Shown: positions 8,234-16,046 of the stretch, one piece after another
Position numbering within the stretch: position 1 is the stretch's first letter
Layout of the letters: every line of letters starts with the position of its first letter
Assembly: GCF_009184635.1 (NCBI RefSeq)
Contig: NZ_WELI01000001.1
Span: 496,001-560,000 of the forward strand
Reading direction: 5' to 3'
DNA length: 64,000 nucleotides
Source: Rudanella paleaurantiibacter
Lineage (GTDB): Bacteria; Bacteroidota; Bacteroidia; Cytophagales; Spirosomataceae
The notes under the pieces: model-generated
What the model saw: only the letters and a program-made list of their open reading frames with translations
The model's database searches: none
What the model was told of the DNA's origin: nothing
Translations under genes and position numbers: made by a program

Positions 8234-10087
8234 ATGGATCGTAATCAACTTATTGGTATTCTGCTGATTCTGGCGATGTTGGTCGGGTATCAGTTTCTGG
8301 TGCCAAAACCAGAGCAGACCGAACAGCCCGCTCAAACAACGAAAGTAACCAAGCCTTCTGCTTCATCGGCAACGTCGGCCGCCCGTCCCCAAACGCTCGA
8401 CTCGGCCGCTGCCCGCGCGCTCTACGGCGATTTTGCCGGTGTGAGCACCGGTCAGGAACGCGATATTGTTCTCGAAAACAAAGACGTTAAAGTTACCTTT
8501 AGTACCCTCGGGGGCCGCGTGAAAGAGGTACTCCTGAAAAACTACAAGACATTTGATGGTAAGCCGTTGCTGCTGATCGATAGCCGCCGGAATCAGACGG
8601 TCCTTGAACTACCCACCAACCGGGGCAAAGTCGATCTGCACAAGCTGTACTACCAGACCGGGGCTCAGAGCGGTTCTGTGAACGGTGGGGCAACGCAGGT
8701 GGCGTTCCGGGCCGAGGTGGCACCGGGTCAGGCCGTGGAGCAGGTGTACAGCCTGCCGGCCGAAGGCTTCACCATTGATTACGACCTACGCCTGAACGGC
8801 CTCACCAACGTGGGTAACGGCGATGTGCGGTTTTTCTGGCAGGACCGGATGGAGCAGTTCGAAAACGACCTCAAAAACAACCGGTTGGCCGCTACGGTCA
8901 ATTACCTGACGGCGGGCGAAGAGTTTGACCACCTGGCCGAAACCGAAAGCAGCGACGAGGTGACGGTGGAGGAGCCTGTGAAGTGGTTCTCTATCAAGCA
9001 CAAGTATTTTCTGGCGAGCTTCATCACGAAAAACGCTCCACTCAACAAAGCCAACTTCCGGACCCTTGTTGACCCGGCCGACAGCCTGACCGTGAAAACG
9101 GCCGTAGCTGATGTATCGCTGCCGATGGCGGATCTGAAGAGTGGTAAAGGGCAGTACCGGTTCTACTACGGCCCCAACGATTTTCAGGTGATTAAAGAAG
9201 GCATCGCGCCCGAGTTCGACCGCAACGTGTACCTCGGCTACTCGATTCTGAAGCCTATTAACCAGTACTTCTTTGTGCCGGTATTCAACCTGCTCGAGAA
9301 GTTCATCAGCAACTACGGTATTCTGATTGTGTTGCTGGTGGTGTTTGTAAAACTGTTGCTCACGCCCCTGACGTACAAGTCGTACGTGAGCATGGCAAAA
9401 ATGCGCGTATTGGCTCCTGAACTGGCTGAGATTCGGGAAAAAGTAGGCGACGATATGGCCAAGCAACAACAGGAGCAGATGAAGCTGTACCAACAGGTCG
9501 GTGTAAGCCCGTTGAGTGGCTGTGTGCCGGTGTTGGCTACTATGCCTATTCTGCTGGCCCTGTTCCAGTTGTTCCCGAACCTGATTGAGTTGCGCGGTAA
9601 GTCGTTTCTGTGGGCTCCTGACCTGTCGACCTACGATGCGTTCCTCCAGTTCCCGTTGGCTATTCCGTTCCTCGGCAACCACCTGAGCTTGTTTACGGTG
9701 CTGATGACGATCTCGTCGATTGCCTACGCGTACTACAACAACCAGACAACCCCGCAGCAGCCCGGCCCTGTAAACATGAAGGCGCTGAGCTACATTTTCC
9801 CGGTGATGTTTATGTTCGTGCTGAACTCGTTCCCGGCGGGTCTGACCTGGTACTACTTTGTATCGAATGTGGTGACCATTGCCCAGCAGCAGCTGATTCG
9901 GCGGTTTGTCGATGAAGACAAAATCCGGCTGGTGCTCGACGAGAACAAGAAGAAATTTGCGTCGGGTGAAGGCAAGAAATCGAAATTCCAGTCGTACATC
10001 CAGAAGCAACTGGCAGCCGCCGAAGAAGCCCGCAAGCAGGCTGAAGAGGCTCAGCGGAATCTGGAAAAACGCGGTAAGAAAAAGTAA
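8234..10087 (+). CDS. yidC: Membrane protein insertase YidC
   Basis: Inserts and folds inner-membrane proteins alone or with SecYEG. 617 residues, the long Gram-negative form: an N-terminal TM helix at about residues 5-22, a periplasmic beta domain of roughly 300 residues after a Ser/Ala/Thr-rich linker, then the conserved C-terminal core with TM segments beginning around residue 365 and the cytoplasmic QEQMKLYQQ loop. The C-terminus is a Lys-rich coiled-coil tail (EEARKQAEEAQ, ending KRGKKK), typical of Bacteroidota YidC and thought to contact ribosomes. A terminator hairpin follows. Confidence 0.97.
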   Translation: MDRNQLIGILLILAMLVGYQFLVPKPEQTEQPAQTTKVTKPSASSATSAARPQTLDSAAARALYGDFAGVSTGQERDIVLENKDVKVTFSTLGGRVKEVLLKNYKTFDGKPLLLIDSRRNQTVLELPTNRGKVDLHKLYYQTGAQSGSVNGGATQVAFRAEVAPGQAVEQVYSLPAEGFTIDYDLRLNGLTNVGNGDVRFFWQDRMEQFENDLKNNRLAATVNYLTAGEEFDHLAETESSDEVTVEEPVKWFSIKHKYFLASFITKNAPLNKANFRTLVDPADSLTVKTAVADVSLPMADLKSGKGQYRFYYGPNDFQVIKEGIAPEFDRNVYLGYSILKPINQYFFVPVFNLLEKFISNYGILIVLLVVFVKLLLTPLTYKSYVSMAKMRVLAPELAEIREKVGDDMAKQQQEQMKLYQQVGVSPLSGCVPVLATMPILLALFQLFPNLIELRGKSFLWAPDLSTYDAFLQFPLAIPFLGNHLSLFTVLMTISSIAYAYYNNQTTPQQPGPVNMKALSYIFPVMFMFVLNSFPAGLTWYYFVSNVVTIAQQQLIRRFVDEDKIRLVLDENKKKFASGEGKKSKFQSYIQKQLAAAEEARKQAEEAQRNLEKRGKKK

Positions 10088-10140
10088 AACTGGCGCGTTG
10101 GCCAATTCGAAAAGCGTACGTTGAGGCCCCGTACTCTAAA

Positions 10141-10175
10141 ATAAAAGCAACGTCATTGACAGGCGTTGCTTTTAT
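10141..10175 (+). terminator. yidC terminator hairpin
   Basis: A 12-bp perfect stem (10141-10152 with 10164-10175), ending in a T-rich tract and located 53 bp after the yidC stop. Confidence 0.85.
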
Positions 10176-10238
10176 TTGTTCAGGAGATAAGTTCTTTGTT
10201 GAAGCAAAACCCATAAGTAACGTACTGGTTATAAAACA

Positions 10239-11963
10239 ATGAAGGATGTTAGAAGGATAAAAAGCCCGGTACTACCCCTGATACTGGCTTTGTTGCTTAC
10301 ACACGCCAATCTGTGGGCGCAGCTTAACCCCGAGGTTGAGCGCCGATACCGGGCGGCTGTTAAAATGGTGCAGTTAGGCGATTACGAAAAAGCCAAAACA
10401 GAGTTGCAACCCATTATGCAGCGTGGCACGGCGCTGTCGCCGTTTGCGTACTATCACCACGCGATTGCCTCGTTTCGGCAGCGGAATTTTGGCGCTACGG
10501 TTCTCACGGTACGGCAGTTGCTCGATAAATTTCCTGACTGGCGCAAGAAAGAAGATGCCAACTATCTGCTGGCGTCTGCTCTGTTTGAAACCGGTAAACT
10601 CGATGAAGCTATTCAGACGGTTCGGAAAGCCAATACCCCTGAACTTCGCGCTGATGTTGACCAGCTGGAACGGCATTTCTATAGCCAGATTACCGACCTG
10701 AACCGGCTTAAAGTCTTACAACGGCAGTACCCCGATAACCGGAACCTGGGCCTGGCACTGGTTGAACTAATTCAGCAAAAATCGACCGATAAAAACGACC
10801 TCGAACTGTCCGACCGGCTTTCGAATCGGTTTGGCGTTCCCGCGCCCACGCCGGGGCAGTCGGCCGGGTCGGCTGCACCTGTCAGAGCCACGCCCACCCG
10901 TACAGGCAAGGCCAAAGGGTATTACAATGTGGCGGTTCTGTTTCCGTTTCGGGTAGATGGGTTCGATGCCGAAAAACGACTACGGGCCAATCAGTACGTG
11001 TACGATCTGTACGATGGCATGAAAATGGCGAAAGCCAAGCTGCAATCGGAAGGCGTAACCGTGAATCTGTTTGCCTACGATATTGACAACAACGAGGATA
11101 AGACCCTCGAATTACTCAACAACCCCACATTTGCCCAGACTGATCTGGTGTTTGGTCCGCTCTACGCCGAGCCTAACCGGCTGGTTCGCGATTTTACGAA
11201 TCAGAACGGGCTTGTGCTGGTCAACCCGATTGCCACCAGTAGCGAGCTGGTGACCAATCAGCCCTCGGCGTTTCTGGCGCAGGCTTCGTTGGGGCAACAG
11301 GCCGAGCAGGCACTGGCGTTTGTAAAGTCGCTGGGGGTGCCTAAAAAAGTGGCCATTTATTACGGGGCCTCCCGTCGGGATTCAACTCTGGCGGCTACAT
11401 ACCAGACCGATGCCAAAAAAGCGGGCTATCAGGTTATGGAATTCCGAAAATTAACGGGTAACGGGGTGGCTATGGCGGCCGGTATGACCATTTCGGACGT
11501 GAATAAGCCGGGTCATGTGTTTTTCGTAAGTAGCAACGATGAGGATGGCTCGAACCTGTCCGATGCGCTGAGCCGACGGAAAGTAAGTAGCCCTTTGCTG
11601 GCTACAGCCTCGGCGTTTGACTTTTACAAAAGCTCCAGTGCAGTGTTTGCCCGGCGGGAAACGTACCTCATTTACCCTGAGTTTATTGACCCTGATCGCC
11701 CGGCTGCTGAGGAGTTTCAGAAAAAGTACCTCGCCGAGCGCAACATTATCCCATCGGTTTATGCCTGTCAGGGATACGATCAATTGCTATTCTTCGGGCG
11801 GCAGATTGCCCGCCGGGGGCTTCCGCTCAAAAACTGGGCAACTCTCCGCACTGAGCCCGGTGAAGATTATGTGATGTCGGGTTTCGACTACACCAAGAAC
11901 AACGAAAATCAGATTGTCCCGATTGTTAAATACGTTGGGGGCCGGTTTACGAAAATTAATTAG
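10239..11963 (+). CDS. Exported TPR / periplasmic-binding-protein fusion (type 1 receptor fold)
   Basis: 574 residues with a signal peptide ending at LWAQ. Residues about 30-200 show helical tetratricopeptide-like repeats (for example the GDYEKAKTELQP and DEAIQTVRKA helices). Residues about 225-565 look like a Peripla_BP_6 / amino-acid receptor fold, including a GVTVNLFAYDIDNNEDKT segment and DLVFGPLYA. The same order of domains occurs in LpoA-type activators of penicillin-binding proteins, so a periplasmic sensing or cell-wall role is possible, but this is inference. No ABC permease lies nearby. It is followed by hemL after a palindromic spacer. Confidence 0.75.
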   Translation: MKDVRRIKSPVLPLILALLLTHANLWAQLNPEVERRYRAAVKMVQLGDYEKAKTELQPIMQRGTALSPFAYYHHAIASFRQRNFGATVLTVRQLLDKFPDWRKKEDANYLLASALFETGKLDEAIQTVRKANTPELRADVDQLERHFYSQITDLNRLKVLQRQYPDNRNLGLALVELIQQKSTDKNDLELSDRLSNRFGVPAPTPGQSAGSAAPVRATPTRTGKAKGYYNVAVLFPFRVDGFDAEKRLRANQYVYDLYDGMKMAKAKLQSEGVTVNLFAYDIDNNEDKTLELLNNPTFAQTDLVFGPLYAEPNRLVRDFTNQNGLVLVNPIATSSELVTNQPSAFLAQASLGQQAEQALAFVKSLGVPKKVAIYYGASRRDSTLAATYQTDAKKAGYQVMEFRKLTGNGVAMAAGMTISDVNKPGHVFFVSSNDEDGSNLSDALSRRKVSSPLLATASAFDFYKSSSAVFARRETYLIYPEFIDPDRPAAEEFQKKYLAERNIIPSVYACQGYDQLLFFGRQIARRGLPLKNWATLRTEPGEDYVMSGFDYTKNNENQIVPIVKYVGGRFTKIN

Positions 11964-11964
11964 C

Positions 11965-12040
11965 GTAGAGACGCAACATTTTGCGTCTCACTCTTGTGCA
12001 ACCTATTGTTGAGCAGAGACGCAACATATTGCGTTTCTAC
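11965..12040. repeat. Paired GAGACGCAA palindromes before hemL
   Basis: Two hairpins with the same arms lie in tandem: 11968-11989 (GAGACGCAA, CATT, TTGCGTCTC) is perfect, and 12016-12038 is a degenerate copy. GTAGAGACGCAA at 11965 is also roughly complementary to the end at 12040, allowing a larger fold. They fill the spacer up to 14 bp before the hemL ATG. Confidence 0.75.
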
Positions 12041-12054
12041 GTAGAATACCCATT

Positions 12055-13344
12055 ATGACTATCAGCGAACAACTTTTTGAACAGGCTAAGACCGTAATTC
12101 CGGGTGGGGTCAACTCACCGGTGCGGGCGTTTCGGGCCGTAGGTGGCCATCCGTTATTCATCAAGTCGGCAAAAGGGCCGTACATCTACGACGAAGACGA
12201 CCGTCAGTATATAGAACTCATCAATTCCTGGGGCCCGATGGTGCTGGGGCATGCCTTCGAGCCGGTTGAGAAAGCCGTGCGCGATGCCATTGGTCATTCG
12301 TTCTCGTTCGGGGCTCCTACCCGTAAAGAGGTCGAAATGGCCGAACTGATTGTGTCGATGGTACCGTCGGTCGAGAAGGTTCGGATGGTAAATTCGGGTA
12401 CAGAAGCCACCATGGCCGCTATTCGGGTGGCGCGTGGATTTACAGGCCGCGACAAGATCATCAAGTTTGAAGGGTGCTACCACGGCCACGGCGACTCGTT
12501 CCTGATTGCGGCTGGTAGTGGGGCCATGACCATGGGCACTCCCGACAGCCCCGGTGTGACCAAAGCCACCGCACTTGACACCCTTACGGCTCCCTACAAC
12601 GATCTGGCTGCTGTTGAGGCTCTCATTGAGAACAACACCAACCAGATTGCGGCTCTGATTCTGGAGCCGGTGGTGGGTAATATGGGCTGCGTATTGCCCG
12701 AGCCAGGTTTCCTCGAAGGGCTACGTGAGCTGTGTACCAAGCATGAGATTGTCCTTATCTTCGATGAGGTGATGACTGGTTTCCGGTTGGCACCGGGCGG
12801 GGCGCAGCAGCGGTTTGGTATTACACCCGACCTGACCACGATGGGTAAAATCATCGGGGGTGGTATGCCCGTGGGTGCATACGGTGGTCGGGCCGACATC
12901 ATGAATATGGTATCGCCAGCCGGGCCGGTGTATCAGGCCGGTACGCTCTCGGGCAACCCCATTGCTATGTCGGCGGGCTTGGCCATGTTGCACTACCTCA
13001 ACGATCACCCCGAAGTGTACACGCGGCTGGATGAAATTGGTAATAAGCTGGCAACCGGCTTCCAGGCCAGCCTGACCAAGCTTGGGCTGCCGTACACGAT
13101 CAATCAGATTGGGTCAATGTTTACGCAGTTTATGACCGATAAAACCGTGACGGACTTCGAAACGGCTAAAACCTGCGACGTTCCCCGGTTTGGCCGTTAT
13201 TTCCACGCCATGCTGAAGCGGGGTGTTTATCTGGCCCCGTCGCAGTTCGAGAGTCTGTTTGTATCGGTAGCCCTTACCGACGAACTGATTGAGCAGGTTA
13301 TCCAGGCCAATGAAGAAAGCCTGATAGAAGCAGCAGAGATGTAA
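12055..13344 (+). CDS. hemL: Glutamate-1-semialdehyde 2,1-aminomutase
   Basis: PLP enzyme forming 5-aminolevulinate from glutamate-1-semialdehyde in the C5 tetrapyrrole pathway. 429 residues, the usual size. The N-terminal VIPGGVNSPVRAF signature, the GTEATMAA cofactor-phosphate segment, the DEVMTGFR aspartate motif and the Schiff-base Lys265 in TMGKIIGGG are all present. The product feeds heme and also the siroheme needed by the sulfite reductase in the sulfur block further right. An inverted-repeat arm begins directly after the stop codon. Confidence 0.98.
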   Translation: MTISEQLFEQAKTVIPGGVNSPVRAFRAVGGHPLFIKSAKGPYIYDEDDRQYIELINSWGPMVLGHAFEPVEKAVRDAIGHSFSFGAPTRKEVEMAELIVSMVPSVEKVRMVNSGTEATMAAIRVARGFTGRDKIIKFEGCYHGHGDSFLIAAGSGAMTMGTPDSPGVTKATALDTLTAPYNDLAAVEALIENNTNQIAALILEPVVGNMGCVLPEPGFLEGLRELCTKHEIVLIFDEVMTGFRLAPGGAQQRFGITPDLTTMGKIIGGGMPVGAYGGRADIMNMVSPAGPVYQAGTLSGNPIAMSAGLAMLHYLNDHPEVYTRLDEIGNKLATGFQASLTKLGLPYTINQIGSMFTQFMTDKTVTDFETAKTCDVPRFGRYFHAMLKRGVYLAPSQFESLFVSVALTDELIEQVIQANEESLIEAAEM

Positions 13345-13385
13345 ATGGAACGCGGATGCCGCTGATCGGGCTGATGAACACGGAT
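13345..13385 (+). repeat. Left arm of inverted repeat framing the GxxExxY gene
   Basis: A 41-bp segment beginning ATGGAACGCGGATG matches the reverse complement of 13911-13951 at 28 of 41 ungapped positions. It begins immediately after the hemL stop. A related pair lies at 53462-53540. Confidence 0.75.
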
Positions 13386-13425
13386 TTTGATTTCCGCTGA
13401 ACCGTGTGGAATTTTGGAGGTTCAG

Positions 13426-13815
13426 CTAAAATAAATTCTTGTTCAGGTTTGAAAAGACTTTTCGCTTGAATTCGGGTTTAGGGCCAAAATTGAAAAGGAA
13501 GCCAAGTTCAATCGGTGTTGCTTTTAGGTAATTGATAAGCTGTGCTTCGTGCTCATTCGTGAGTGTCGACACAGCTTTCAATTCCAAAATGATTTCGTCA
13601 TTGACCAGAATATCGGCAAAATATTCGCCCACTAACTCTTGTTCATAATACACGCTGATGGGAGCCTGACTAATGCAGACGAACCCCGATCGTTGAAGCT
13701 CAAGTATCAGGGCTTTTTCATAAACACGCTCCAGAAAGCCATAACCGAGAGCATTGTAGACTTTATAAAAACACCTAATAAGCTGATCGGTGGGTGTTTG
13801 CACAGCTATATTCAT
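13426..13815 (-). CDS. GxxExxY protein (PD-(D/E)XK nuclease-like fold)
   Basis: About 129 residues from the ATG at 13815, or 138 from 13842. The family-naming motif is visible in LGYGFLERVYEKAL, followed by an EYFADILVND segment and IILELKAV, which resemble the D...ExK core of PD-(D/E)XK nucleases. The C-terminus FNFGPKPEFKRKV is typical of the family. The biological role is not established. The gene is antisense to its neighbours and framed by inverted repeats at 13345-13385 and 13911-13951, which suggests it moved as a unit. Confidence 0.85.
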   Translation of the reverse strand: MNIAVQTPTDQLIRCFYKVYNALGYGFLERVYEKALILELQRSGFVCISQAPISVYYEQELVGEYFADILVNDEIILELKAVSTLTNEHEAQLINYLKATPIELGFLFNFGPKPEFKRKVFSNLNKNLF

Positions 13816-13910
13816 GCTTCTTGTGGGGTTGTTGTAGTGCAATAGTACAGAATAGTTTAATTGACTTACAAGTAGTTTTCGGTTACGGAGTAGCCTGTTG
13901 TTTAATCTAT

Positions 13911-13951
13911 ATCTGCGTAGATCTGTGCCATCTGTGTCATTCGCGTGCCAT
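13911..13951 (-). repeat. Right arm of inverted repeat framing the GxxExxY gene
   Basis: Its reverse complement begins ATGGCACGCGAATG and pairs with 13345-13385 (28 of 41 positions). It ends 22 bp before the start of the downstream glycosyltransferase. Confidence 0.75.
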
Positions 13952-13973
13952 TTCTGATCCCGTTCTCCTTCCC

Positions 13974-14981
13974 ATGTTATTCTCTGTCATCGTTCCCATC
14001 TACAACCGCCCCGACGAGTTACGTGAACTGTTGGACAGTCTGACCCAACAGACCCGGTTACCCGATGAGGTATTGGTGGTAGAAGACGGGTCGACGAATC
14101 GGTCGGATGGGGTGGTCGCCGAGTTTGCAGACCGCTTGCCGGTTCGGTATTTCTACAAACCGAACTCCGGTCAGGGGTTTGCCCGGAATTACGGGTTTGA
14201 GCGGGCCACGGGTGATTATTTCGTTATTTTCGACTCCGACGCCATCATTCCCCCGCATTACTTCGAAACGGTTGAAGCCCATCTGCAGAAAGACCCGCTC
14301 GATGCCTACGGTGGCCCCGATGCGGCCCACCCCGACTTTACCGATGTGCAGAAAGCTATCAGCTACTCGATGACATCGCCTTTCACGACGGGCGGGATTC
14401 GGGGAAGCAAAAAAAATCTGGGAGGTACGTTTCACCCACGTAGCTTCAACATGGGGCTGTCGCGCCGGGTTTGGGAGAAAATTGGAGGCTACAAAATCAG
14501 CCGAATGGGGGAGGACATTGAGTTTGCCATCCGAATTATCGAAACGGGTTTTCGGACGGGCCTTATCGCCGATGCCTTCATCTACCACAAACGGCGGACA
14601 AGTTTTCGGCAGTTTTTCCGGCAACTCCAGTTTTTCGGTCGGTCGCGGATCAATATCTCCCGGTTCTACCCCGCCGAGCTGAAACTGGTACATACATTTC
14701 CGGCTTTGTTTACCTTGTTTCTGGTCTCGGTTCCCGTGTGGGCGTTGGTGAGCCCGGTGCTCTTTGTTTGCGCCATCGCCTTTTTGGTTGTATATTCCGT
14801 ACTGATAGGCATTGATGGAGCGCGGCAGGCGGGTAGCCTCAATGTGGGATTGCTTAGTGTAGTAGCGGCCTTTGTGCAACTTACGGGCTACGGCACCGGG
14901 TTCCTTCAGGAAGGCTGGAAGCGTTGGCGGGAACCCAAAGATTTTCGCGAGACAGGGGTGGATGTAGAATATCCCTCCTGA
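13974..14981 (+). CDS. Family 2 glycosyltransferase with C-terminal membrane helices
   Basis: 335 residues from the ATG at 13974; a longer open frame to 13794 adds a Cys-rich unlikely leader inside the repeat arm. The GT-A core is clear: SVIVPIYNRPDEL at the N-terminus, VVEDGSTNRSDG as the nucleotide site, the metal-binding DSD in VIFDSDAIIPP, and GEDIEFAIRI as the catalytic-acid region. Two to three hydrophobic segments at about residues 235-300 anchor it to the inner membrane. The donor and acceptor are unknown. Likely role in surface glycan or glycolipid synthesis. Confidence 0.88.
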   Translation: MLFSVIVPIYNRPDELRELLDSLTQQTRLPDEVLVVEDGSTNRSDGVVAEFADRLPVRYFYKPNSGQGFARNYGFERATGDYFVIFDSDAIIPPHYFETVEAHLQKDPLDAYGGPDAAHPDFTDVQKAISYSMTSPFTTGGIRGSKKNLGGTFHPRSFNMGLSRRVWEKIGGYKISRMGEDIEFAIRIIETGFRTGLIADAFIYHKRRTSFRQFFRQLQFFGRSRINISRFYPAELKLVHTFPALFTLFLVSVPVWALVSPVLFVCAIAFLVVYSVLIGIDGARQAGSLNVGLLSVVAAFVQLTGYGTGFLQEGWKRWREPKDFRETGVDVEYPS

Positions 14982-14994
14982 TTTGGCAAGCAGT

Positions 14995-15235
14995 TTGTAG
15001 TTTTGAGTTTGTAAGTAGTAGAGCAGAATTAAATGTATAATGAACAGTGTAAAATGTACAACGAAAGGGCTGACTGTTAGCAGGTAACCTAATTACTCAT
15101 TCTGCGTTTTACGTTGTATATTTACTTAAGTACTGAGTCAAAATGAAATGAACAATGTAAAATGAATAGTGAACCGATTGATAATCAATAGGACGAGCCA
15201 TTATCCATTGTGCACTGTTCATTATACATTCCTTT
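14995..15235. repeat. AT-rich palindromic spacer (two nested elements)
   Basis: The gap 14982-15249 holds two imperfect palindromes built from words like AATGTATAATGAACAGTG and ACAATGTAAAATGAA, with reverse complements CATTGTGCACTGTTCATTATACATT near 15206-15232 and CGTTTTACGTTGTATATT near 15103-15123. No gene is visible in it. Confidence 0.5.
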
Positions 15236-15249
15236 AACATAAATAGGCA

Positions 15250-15591
15250 ATGACAATCAGTGGCCCCGTAAAACCGCCCGGCAAGCGAGTGATAAAGCGA
15301 ATGAGTACGCGCACCAAATGGCTGTTGCTATCGGTGGTGAGCTTACTCTTGATCGGGGCTGGCTTGTGTATTTTTAGTGAAGCAGCTCATCTCAAACACT
15401 CGGGGCAGCCTACGGGACAATGGGTATTGCTGGGGACGTACAGCCTCATCCTGATCAACGGCGGCTTATGTTTGCTGGGGCAGGCTATCCGGTTCCGGGT
15501 CATGATGGACACCCGCCGGATTGTACGCCGGGAAATCAAGAAAAAGGCCCGTTCGCTTCGCCCTAAGCGTAAGAGTCCGTCAGGTGCGTAG
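15250..15591 (+). CDS. Small two-helix membrane protein, unknown
   Basis: 113 residues from the ATG at 15250, with an alternative start at 15301 (MSTRTKW). Two hydrophobic segments, at about residues 23-45 and 60-82, are separated by a short polar turn, and the C-terminal tail is very basic (RREIKKKARSLRPKRK), so the tail should face the cytoplasm. I recognise no family. A strong hairpin terminator lies 34 bp downstream, which supports its being an expressed unit. Confidence 0.6.
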   Translation: MTISGPVKPPGKRVIKRMSTRTKWLLLSVVSLLLIGAGLCIFSEAAHLKHSGQPTGQWVLLGTYSLILINGGLCLLGQAIRFRVMMDTRRIVRREIKKKARSLRPKRKSPSGA

Positions 15592-15625
15592 ACATCTGTT
15601 TGAACCAGTCCCCGTTGTAGCACAA

Positions 15626-15666
15626 GCACAAAAAAGACGACCCCATTGAGGTCGTCTTTTTTGTGC
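15626..15666. terminator. Bidirectional terminator
   Basis: A 17-bp perfect stem (15626-15642 with 15650-15666), A-rich on the left and T-rich on the right, lies between convergent genes. Confidence 0.92.
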
Positions 15667-15686
15667 TCGTATTGATTAAGAAGGGC

Positions 15687-15842
15687 TTACGCAGCTTTCT
15701 TCTCAGCAAATGAAGCCTTGATAGCCTCTACGTCCACGTTGCGGATTTCGGGCCGACGCAGCAATTCTTTGATCTTTGCCACCTTGTTGTTAGCGCGGGC
15801 CTTGTTCTTGCGGTCCTTACGCTTTAATTCCGTTACTGCCAT
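15687..15842 (-). CDS. Conserved-looking small basic protein
   Basis: 51 residues from the ATG at 15842 (MAVTELKRKDRKN). The longer frame to 15899 adds 19 residues that run into the promoter region of hisS. It is strongly basic in its first half (KRKDRKNKARANNK) and ends with ASFAEKKAA, with no hydrophobic segment. The size and charge resemble ribosome- or nucleic-acid-associated small proteins, but no function can be assigned. It lies divergent to hisS and has its own terminator. Confidence 0.65.
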   Translation of the reverse strand: MAVTELKRKDRKNKARANNKVAKIKELLRRPEIRNVDVEAIKASFAEKKAA

Positions 15843-16034
15843 GATCGCGTATAAATTATATTTTGTCAGTTTCTGAAAATAGAGCGCAAAAGTAAGCATT
15901 TTTTAGATAGCATGACAGCCTCCGGGGGATTTTGTTTGGTTATGAGGAAGGTAGGCCCTTCGGGAGTGCAAACGAAGTTGAGTCCTGTTGGCGTTTGAAG
16001 CCTTCTCTGGCCAAGGTAGGTAAGAATCCTGTTG

Positions 16035-16042
16035 TACCTTTG
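16035..16042 (+). promoter_or_regulatory. -7 element TACCTTTG immediately before hisS
   Basis: Exact match to the Bacteroidota TAnnTTTG consensus. It ends four bases before the hisS ATG, so transcription should start at or within a few bases of the start codon. No clear -33 TTG was found. Confidence 0.6.
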
Positions 16043-16046
16043 CGGC

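Noticed and set aside
8786-10105. 439-codon open frame on the minus strand over yidC
   Set aside because: Shadow of a long GC-rich gene; composition (His/Gln/Val-rich repeats) and lack of motifs do not support a protein.
13794-13973. Extended 60-residue N-terminus for the glycosyltransferase
   Set aside because: It runs through the right repeat arm, is Cys-rich, and the conserved SVIVPIYN strand starts at the internal ATG at 13974.
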